Origin: Labia minor
Lineage: Eukaryota > Arthropoda > Insecta > Dermaptera > Spongiphoridae
DNA: 64,000 nt
Direction of reading: 5' to 3'
Assembly (NCBI GenBank): GCA_963082975.1
Contig: OY720345.1
Span: 7,280,491 to 7,344,490, forward strand
Position numbers and translations under genes: made by a program. The number at the start of each line of letters is the position of its first letter. The first letter of the stretch is position 1. The notes beneath the pieces were generated by a model that ran no database searches, was not told the DNA's origin, and saw only the letters and a program-made list of their open reading frames with translations. Below, piece by piece: positions 1-8,576 of this stretch.

Positions 1-800
1 AATTCATAAATTTATATTTTCTATTTAAAAAAGTAGCAATTTAGCAAATATTTAAGTGAAAAATGTCGTTTTTTCAATGAAATCCACGAAAATAATTAAG
101 ATATCAGAGAAATTTTAATTTATACGTTTTTAGAATCCTAAATAAATGTAAATCATATATAATTCATAAATTTATATTTTCTATTTAAAAAAGTAGCAAT
201 TTAGCAAATATTTAAGTGAAAAATGTCTTTTTTTCTATGAAATCCACGAAAATAATTAAGATATCAGAGAAATTTTAATTTATTTGTCTTTAGAATCAAA
301 AATAAATGTAAATCATATATAATTCATAAATTTATATTTTATATTTAAAAAAGTAGCAATTTAGCAAATATTTAAGTGAAAAATGTCGTTTTTTCTATGA
401 AATCCACGAAAATAATTAAGATATCAGAGAAATTTTAATTTATTTGTCTTTAGAATCAAAAATAAATGTAAATCATATATAATTCATAAATTTATATTTT
501 CTATTTAAAAAAGTAGCAATTTAGCAAATATTTAAGTGAAAAATGTCGTTTTTTCTATGAAATCCACGAAAATAATTGAGATTTCGATCAAATTTTAATT
601 TATACGTTTTTAGAATCCTAAATAAATGTAAATCATATATAATTCATAAATTTATATTTTCTATTTAAAAAAGTAGCAATTTAGCAAATATTTAAGTGAA
701 AAATGTCGTTTTTTCTATGAAATCCACGAAAATAATTAAGATATCAGAGAAATTTTAATTTATTTGTCTTTAGAATCAAAAATAAATGTAAATCATATAT

Positions 801-3040
801 AATTCATAAATTTATATTTTCTATTTAAAAAAGTAGCAATTTAGCAAATATTTAAGTGAAAAATGTCGTTTTTTCTATGAAATCCACGAAAATAATTGAG
901 ATTTCGATCAAATTTTAATTTATACGTTTTTAGAATCCTAAATAAATGTAAATCATATATAATTCATAAATTTATATTTTCTATTTAAAAAAGTAGCAAT
1001 TTAGCAAATATTTAAGTGAAAAATGTCGTTTTTTCAATGAAATCCACGAAAATAATTGAGATATCAGAGAAATTTTAATTTATTTGTCTTTAGAATCAAA
1101 AATAAATGTAAATCATATATAATTCATAAATTTATCATTTGTACTTAAAAAAGTAGTAATTTAGCTAATATTTTAGTGAAAAATGTAGTTTTTTCAATGA
1201 AATCCACGAAAATAATTAAGATATCAGAGAAATTTTAATTTATACGTTTTTAGAATCCTAAATAAATGTAAATCATATATAATTCATAAATTTATATTTT
1301 CTATTTAAAAAAGTAGTAATTTAGCTAATATTTTAGTGAAAAATGTCGTTTTTTCTATGAAATCCACGAAAATAATTGAGATATCAGAGAAATTTTAATT
1401 TATTTGTCTTTAGAATCAAAAATAAATGTAAATCATATATAATTCACAAATTTATCATTTGTACTTAAAAAAGTAGTAATTTAGCTAATATTTTAGTGAA
1501 AAATGTAGTTTTTTCAATGAAATCCACGAAAATAATTAAGATATCAGAGAAATTTTAATTTATACGTTTTTAGAATCCTAAATAAATGTAAATCATATAT
1601 AATTCATAAATGTATATTTTCTATTTAAAAAAGTAGCAATTTAGCTAATATTTTAGTGAAAAATGTAGTTTTTTCAATGAAATTCACGAAAATAATTGAG
1701 ATTTCCTTGAAATTTTAATTTCTACGTTTTTAGAATCAAAAATAAATGTAAATCATATATAATTCATAAATTTATCATTTGTACTTAAAAAAGTAGTAAT
1801 TTAGCTAATATTTTAGTGAAAAATGTCGTTTTTTCTATGAAATCCACGAAAATAATTAAGATATCAGAGAAATTTTAATTTATTTGTCTTTAGAATCAAA
1901 AATAAATGTAAATCATATATAATTCATAAATTTATATTTTCTATTTAAAAAAGTATCAATTTAGCAAATATTTAAGTGAAAAATGTCGTTTTTTCTATGA
2001 AATCCACGAAAATAATTGAGATTTCAATCAAATTTTAATTTATACGTTTTTAGAATCCTAAATAAATGTAAATAATATATAATTCATAAATTTATCATTT
2101 GTACTTAAAAAAGTAGTAATTTAGCTAATATTTTAGTGAAAAATGTAGTTTTTTCAATGAAATCCACGAAAATAATTAAGATATCAGAGAAATTTTAATT
2201 TATACGTTTTTAGAATCCTAAATAAATGTAAATCATATATAATTCATAAATTTATATTTTCTATTTAAAAAAGTAGTAATTTAGCTAATATTTTAGTGAA
2301 AAATGTCGTTTTTTCTATGAAATCCACGAAAATAATTGAGATATCAGAGAAATTTTAATTTATTTGTCTTTAGAATCAAAAATAAATGTAAATCATATAT
2401 AATTCATAAATTTATCATTTGTACTTAAAAAAGTAGTAATTTAGCTAATATTTTAGTGAAAAATGTAGTTTTTTCAATGAAATCCACGAAAATAATTAAG
2501 ATATCAGAGAAATTTTAATTTATACGTTTTTAGAATCCTAAATAAATGTAAATCATATATAATTCATAAATTTATATTTTCTATTTAAAAAAGTAGCAAT
2601 TTAGCAAATATTTAAGTGAAAAATGTCGTTTTTTCAATGAAATCCACGAAAATAATTAAGATATCAGAGAAATTTTAATTTATAGGTTTTTAGAATCCTA
2701 AATAAATGTAAATCATATATAATTCATAAATTTATATTTTCTATTTAAAAAAGTAGCAATTTAGCAAATATTTAAGTGAAAAATGTCGTTTTTTCTATGA
2801 AATCCACGAAAATAATTAAGATATCAGAGAAATTTTAATTTATTTGTCTTTAGAATGAAAAATAAATGTAAATCATATATAATTCATAAATTTATATTTT
2901 ATATTTAAAAAAGTAGCAATTTAGCAAATATTTAAGTGAAAAATGTCGTTTTTTCTATGAAATCCACGAAAATAATTAAGATATCAGAGAAATTTTAATT
3001 TATTTGTCTTTAGAATCAAAAATAAATGTAAATCATATAT
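801..3040. repeat. Higher-order segment shared with three places in the right block
   Basis: The order of variant monomers here is repeated at about 24149-26388 (offset 23,348 bp), at about 18549-20788 (one monomer shorter), and at about 14548-16487 (two monomers shorter). Shared diagnostic steps include a gatttcgatca monomer, a monomer starting aattcataaatg with caatgaaattcacg, and a gatttcaatca monomer followed by the rare aaataatatat junction (left-block example near 2071). This is a block-copied higher-order repeat, not independent monomer spread. Boundaries are approximate, to within one monomer. Confidence 0.75.
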
Positions 3041-6000
3041 AATTCATAAATTTATATTTTCTATTTAAAAAAGTAGCAATTTAGCAAATTTTTAAGTGAA
3101 AAATGTCGTTTTTTCAATGAAATCCACGAAAATAATTGAGATATCAGAGAAATTTTAATTTATTTGTCTTTAGAATCAAAAATAAATGTAAATCATATAT
3201 AATTCATAAATTTATCATTTGTACTTAAAAAAGTAGTAATTTAGCTAATATTTTAGTGAAAAATGTAGTTTTTTCAATGAAATCCACGAAAATAATTAAG
3301 ATATCAGAGAAATTTTAATTTATACGTTTTTAGAATCCTAAATAAATGTAAATCATATATAATTCATAAATTTATATTTTCTATTTAAAAAAGTAGTAAT
3401 TTAGCTAATATTTTAGTGAAAAATGTAGTTTTTTCAATGAAATCCACGAAAATAATTAAGATATCAGAGAAATTTTAATTTATACGTTTTTAGAATCCTA
3501 AATAAATGTAAATCATATATAATTCATAAATGTATATTTTCTATTTAAAAAAGTTGCAATTTAGCAAATTTTTAAGTGAAAAATGTCGTTTTTTCAATGA
3601 AATCCACGAAAATAATTGAGATATCAGAGAAATTTTAATTTATTTGTCTTTAGAATCAAAAATAAATGTAAATCATATATAATTCATAAATTTATCATTT
3701 GTACTTATTAAAGTAGTAATTTAGCTAATATTTTAGTGAAAAATGTATTTTTTTCAATGAAATCCACGAAAATAATTAAGATATCAGAGAAATTTTAATT
3801 TATACGTTTTTAGAATCCTAAATAAATGTAAATCATATATAATTCATAAATTTATATTTTCTATTTAAAAAAGTAGTAATTTAGCTAATATTTTAGTGAA
3901 AAATGTCGTTTTTTCTATGAAATCCACGAAAATAATTGAGATATCAGAGAAATTTTAATTTATTTGTCTTTAGAATCAAAAATAAATGTAAATCATATAT
4001 AATTCATAAATTTATATTTTCTATTTAAAAAAGTAGCAATTTAGCAAATTTTTAAGTGAAAAATGTCGTTTTTTCTATGAAATCCACGAAAATAATTGAG
4101 ATATCAGAGAAATTTTAATTTATTTGTCTTTAGAATCAAAAATAAATGTAAATCATATATAATTCATAAATTTATCATTTGTACTTAAAAAAGTAGTAAT
4201 TTAGCTAATATTTTAGTGAAAAATGTATTTTTTTCAATGAAATCCACGAAAATAATTAAGATATCAGAGAAATTTTAATTTATACGTTTTTAGAATCCTA
4301 AATAAATGTAAATCATATATAATTCATAAATTTATATTTTCTATTTAAAAAAGTAGTAATTTAGCTAATATTTTAGTGAAAAATGTCGTTTTTTCTATGA
4401 AATCCACGAAAATAATTGAGATATCAGAGAAATTTTAATTTATTTGTCTTTAGAATCAAAAATAAATGTAAATCATATATAATTCATAAATTTATATTTT
4501 CTATTTAAAAAAGTAGCAATTTAGCAAATTTTTAAGTGAAAAATGTCGTTTTTTCAATGAAATCCACGAAAATAATTGAGATATCAGAGAAATTTTAATT
4601 TATTTGTCTTTAGAATCAAAAATAAATGTAAATCATATATAATTCATAAATTTATCATTTGTACTTAAAAAAGTAGTAATTTAGCTAATATTTTAGTGAA
4701 AAATGTAGTTTTTTCAATGAAATCCACGAAAATAATTAAGATATCAGAGAAATTTTAATTTATACGTTTTTAGAATCCTAAATAAATGTAAATCATATAT
4801 AATTCATAAATTTATATTTTCTATTTAAAAAAGTATCAATTTAGCAAATATTTAAGTGAAAAATGTCGTTTTTTCTATGAAATCCACGAAAATAATTGAG
4901 ATTTCGATCAAATTTTAATTTATACGTTTTTAGAATCCTAAATAAATGTAAATCATATATAATTCATAAATTTATATTTTCTATTTAAAAAAGTAGCAAT
5001 TTAGCAAATATTTAAGTGAAAAATGTCGTTTTTTCAATGAAATCCACGAAAATAATTGAGATATCAGAGAAATTTTAATTTATTTGTCTTTAGAATCAAA
5101 AATAAATGTAAATCATATATAATTCATAAATTTATATTTTCTATTTAAAAAAGTAGCAATTTAGCAAATTTTTAAGTGAAAAATGTAGTTTTTTCAATGA
5201 AATCCACGAAAATAATTGAGATATCAGAGAAATTTTAATTTATTTGTCTTTAGAATCAAAAATAAATGTAAATCATATATAATTCATAAATTTATCATTT
5301 GTACTTAAAAAAGTAGTAATTTAGCTAATATTTTAGTGAAAAATGTAGTTTTTTCAATGAAATCCACGAAAATAATTAAGATATCAGAGAAATTTTAATT
5401 TATTTGTCTTTAGAATCAAAAATAAATGTAAATCATATATAATTCATAAATTTATATTTTGTATTTAAAAAAGTAGCAATTTAGCAAATATTTAAGTGAA
5501 AAATGTCTTTTTTTCAATGAAATGCACGAAAATAATTGAGATATCAGAAAAATTTTAATTTATTTGTCTTTAGAATCAAAAATAAATGTAAATCATATAT
5601 AATTCATAAATTTATATTTTCTATTTAAAAAAGTAGCAATTTAGCAAATATTTAAGTGAAAAATGTCGTTTTTTCTATGAAATCCACGAAAATAATTGAG
5701 ATTTCCTTGAAATATTAATTTCTATGTTTTTAGAATCAAAAATAAATGTAAATCATATATAATTCATAAATTTATCATTTGTACTTAAAAAAGTAGTAAT
5801 TTAGCAAATATTTAAGTGAAAAATGTCGTTTTTTCTATGAAATCCACGAAAATAATTGAGATTTCGATCAAATTTTAATTTATACGTTTTTAGAATCCTA
5901 AATAAATGTAAATCATATATAATTCATAAATTTATATTTTCTATTTAAAAAAGTAGCAATTTAGCAAATATTTAAGTGAAAAATGTCGTTTTTTCTATGA

Positions 6001-7675
6001 AATCCACGAAAATAATTAAGATATCAGAGAAATTTTAATTTATTTGTCTTTAGAATCAAAAATAAATGTAAATCATATATAATTCATAAATTTATATTTT
6101 ATATTTAAAAAAGTAGCAATTTAGCAAATATTTAAGTGAAAAATGTCGTTTTTTCTATGAAATCCACGAAAATAATTAAGATATCAGAGAAATTTTAATT
6201 TATTTGTCTTTAGAATCAAAAATAAATGTAAATCATATATAATTCATAAATTTATATTTTCTATTTAAAAAAGTAGCAATTTAGCAAATATTTAAGTGAA
6301 AAATGTCGTTTTTTCTATGAAATCCACGAAAATAATTGAGATTTCCTTGAAATTTTAATTTATTTGTCTTTAGAATCAAAAATAAATGTAAATCATATAT
6401 AATTCATAAATTTATCATTTGTACTTAAAAAAGTAGTAATTTAGCTAATATTTTAGTGAAAAATGTAGTTTTTTCAATGAAATCCACGAAAATAATTGAG
6501 ATTTCCTTGAAATTTTAATTTCTACGTTTTTAGAATCAAAAATAAATGTAAATCATATATAATTCATTAATTTATATTTTGTATTTAAAAAAGTAGCAAT
6601 TTAGCAAATATTTAAGTGAAAAATGTCGTTTTTTCTATGAAATCCAGGAAAATACTTAAGATATCAAAGAAATTTTAATTTATTTTACTTTAGAATCAAA
6701 AATAAATGTAAATCATATATAATTCATAAATTTATATTTTCTATTTAAAAAAGTAGCAATTTAGCAAATTTTTAAGTGAAAAATGTCGTTTTTTCAATGA
6801 AATCCACGAAAATAATTGAGATATCGGAGAAATTTTAATTTATTTGTCTTTAGAATCAAAAATAAATGTAAATCATATATAATTCATAAATTTATCATTT
6901 GTACTTAAAAAAGTAGTAATTTAGCTAATATTTTAGTGAAAAATGTAGTTTTTTCAATGAAATCCACGAAAATAATTAAGATATCAGAGAAATTTTAATT
7001 TATACGTTTTTAGAATCCTAAATAAATGTAAATCATATATAATTCATAAATTTATATTTTCTATTTAAAAAAGTAGTAATTTAGCTAATATTTTAGTGAA
7101 AAATGTAGTTTTTTCAATGAAATCCACGAAAATAATTAAGATATCAGAGAAATTTTAATTTATACGTTTTTAGAATCCTAAATAAATGTAAATCATATAT
7201 AATTCATAAATGTATATTTTCTATTTAAAAAAGTAGCAATTTAGCTAATATTTTAGTGAAAAATGTAGTTTTTTCAATGAAATTCACGAAAATAATTGAG
7301 ATTTCCTTGAAATTTTAATTTCTACGTTTTTAGAATCAAAAATAAATGTAAATCATATATAATTCATAAATTTATCATTTGTACTTAAAAAAGTAGTAAT
7401 TTAGCTAATATTTTAGTGAAAAATGTAGTTTTTTCAATGAAATCCACGAAAATAATTAAGATATCAGAGAAATTTTAATTTATACGTTTTTAGAATCCTA
7501 AATAAATGTAAATCATATATAATTCATAAATTTATATTTTCTATTTAAAAAAGTAGTAATTTAGCTAATATTTTAGTGAAAAATGTCGTTTTTTCTATGA
7601 AATCCACGAAAATAATTGAGATATCAGAGAAATTTTAATTTATACGTTTTTAGAATCCTAAATAAATGTAAATCA

Positions 7676-7679
7676 TATA
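7676..7679. repeat. Target site duplication (TATA), left copy
   Basis: The bases tata precede the element's TG terminus and recur at 11982-11985 after its CA terminus. Removing the element and one tata restores the uninterrupted satellite sequence aaatcatatataattcat. A 4-bp duplication fits the Ty3/gypsy group, where 4 to 5 bp is usual. A 6-bp reading (atatat) is possible only if the TG and CA ends are not counted in the element. Confidence 0.85.
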
Positions 7680-8232
7680 TGTGGGATTTCTTGATTTAGG
7701 GGAAATGATCAGAGAGTCGTAGATTTAATATAAATTTATTAACGGAAGAGTTTTATAAAGATTTAATCAATTTAAAGGGAATTCAAGCAGAGTGACATTA
7801 AGATAATAATAAAGTCGGCTTACGTACTTTCTGGAGAGTCAGCAAATCACTTAACACTTTTGGCACTTGGAGTAAAATAGTAGTATCTTCAATCGAATGT
7901 ACTGGAGGCGCTGGATGAACTGCCTTTTGGAGGCTGATCGTCTGATATATAATTAGTCAATGTCTTAAAGTCACTCTTTACATTATCCGGGTTTATAATC
8001 GAATACAAAAATTATTGGCTATGTCTAAGGGTTTAATAACTAGGTAATTCAAGAGAGGACTTCATGATGCGTTGATTGACTGTTTTACTTATGTGTTCAG
8101 ACACTTGGGTCGACCTCTTTATACCTGGGTAGAAGCCTTTACGCGGCGTCTTAAGTTTACAGGCCCCGCCCATTGAGTGCGACGTGGCTCGCCGCCATCT
8201 CGCTTGGTCTGGGGGGAAATATCAAACCCGCA
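7680..8232 (-). repeat. 3' LTR of the retrotransposon (553 bp)
   Basis: It starts tgtgggattt and ends caaacccgca on the plus strand. I compared it by eye with the right LTR and found one substitution, in the run at 7709-7714 (aggggaaat here, agggaaaat in the other), and one copy instead of two of an 18-bp unit (ctggaggcgctggatgaa, 7902-7919). Everything else matched. Because the element reads on the minus strand, this left LTR is the 3' one and supplies transcript 3'-end formation. Confidence 0.95.
7735..7740 (-). promoter_or_regulatory. Candidate polyadenylation signal AATAAA in the 3' LTR
   Basis: Plus-strand tttatt reads AATAAA on the element's coding strand, about 55 nt before the end of the 3' LTR. 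The same hexamer lies at 11466-11471 in the 5' LTR. It is the best-placed signal within the LTR. Other AATAAA hexamers lie upstream in the 3' untranslated region (8402-8407 and 8442-8447) and could compete. Motif match only. Confidence 0.45.
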
Positions 8233-8283
8233 ATCGGCCATTCCTGACCTTCATAGTGTCCTCACTTGATCACAGTTTCAAAA

Positions 8284-8402
8284 ATTCTCTAAACTTAAAA
8301 ACAATTTGAACATAAAAAATAACTTCTTAAACATTATTATTAAACAATTTTCTAAACTTAAAAGCATTTGAACATAAAAATAACATCTTAAACATTATTA
8401 TT
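8284..8402. repeat. Direct duplication of about 57 bp in the retrotransposon 3' UTR
   Basis: Copy 1 (8284-8341) and copy 2 (8347-8402) share the order ctaaacttaaaa, atttgaacataaaaa, taac, cttaaacattattatt, with a few substitutions and short indels between them. The sequence is AT-rich. No function is evident. Confidence 0.8.
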
Positions 8403-8468
8403 TTATTACACTAGATCACTTTGTTAGTATTGTTTTATCACTTTATTTTAATATTACACTTACATTTT

Positions 8469-8572
8469 ACTTTTCACTATTTCACTCATATTTCACTTTT
8501 TCACTATTTCACTCATATTTCACTTTTTCCACTATTTCTCTTGTATTTCACTTTCTCACTATTTCACTTGGT
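8469..8572. repeat. 27-28-bp tandem repeat, pyrimidine-rich on the plus strand
   Basis: Units begin cactatttc at about 8475, 8502, 8530 and 8557 and contain atttcactttt, giving roughly 3.5 copies with substitutions in the later ones. On the element strand this reads as a GAAA/GTGAAA-rich purine repeat just after the ORF stop. Confidence 0.8.
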
Positions 8573-8576
8573 TCTT

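Larger units (their letters stand above)
1..7679. repeat. 160-bp AT-rich satellite array, left block (48 monomers)
   Basis: Head-to-tail monomers start with aattcataaattta and end with aaatcatatat. Monomer starts fall at 1, 161, 321, 481 and so on, and the retrotransposon begins as the 48th unit closes, so the block keeps exact 160-bp spacing without a net indel. The first monomer has 29 G/C in 160 (about 18% GC). Monomers differ mainly at coupled positions: tatattttct versus tcatttgtac, gtagcaatttagcaaat versus gtagtaatttagctaat, gtcgtttttt versus gtagtttttt, gatatcagaga versus gatttcgatca versus gatttccttga, and tacgtttttagaatccta versus ttgtctttagaatcaaa. No reading frame of note is present. 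A centromeric or pericentromeric role is inferred from array structure only. Confidence 0.97.
8233..8576 (-). other. 3' untranslated region of the retrotransposon, repeat-rich, with a weak polypurine tract
   Basis: This 344-bp stretch between the ORF stop and the 3' LTR has no coding frame of its own. It holds a diverged direct duplication (8284-8341 and 8347-8402) and a 27-28-bp pyrimidine-rich tandem repeat (about 8475-8572). On the element strand the bases just before the LTR include gaaggtcaggaatggccgat. This is purine-biased but interrupted by pyrimidines, so it is a poor match to a classical polypurine tract for plus-strand priming. Confidence 0.7.

Noticed and set aside
1-7679. Promoters or small peptides inside the satellite (TATA-like and ATG motifs)
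   Set aside because: Such motifs are expected by chance in sequence that is 82% A+T. No frame longer than a short peptide is open, and stops recur in every monomer.
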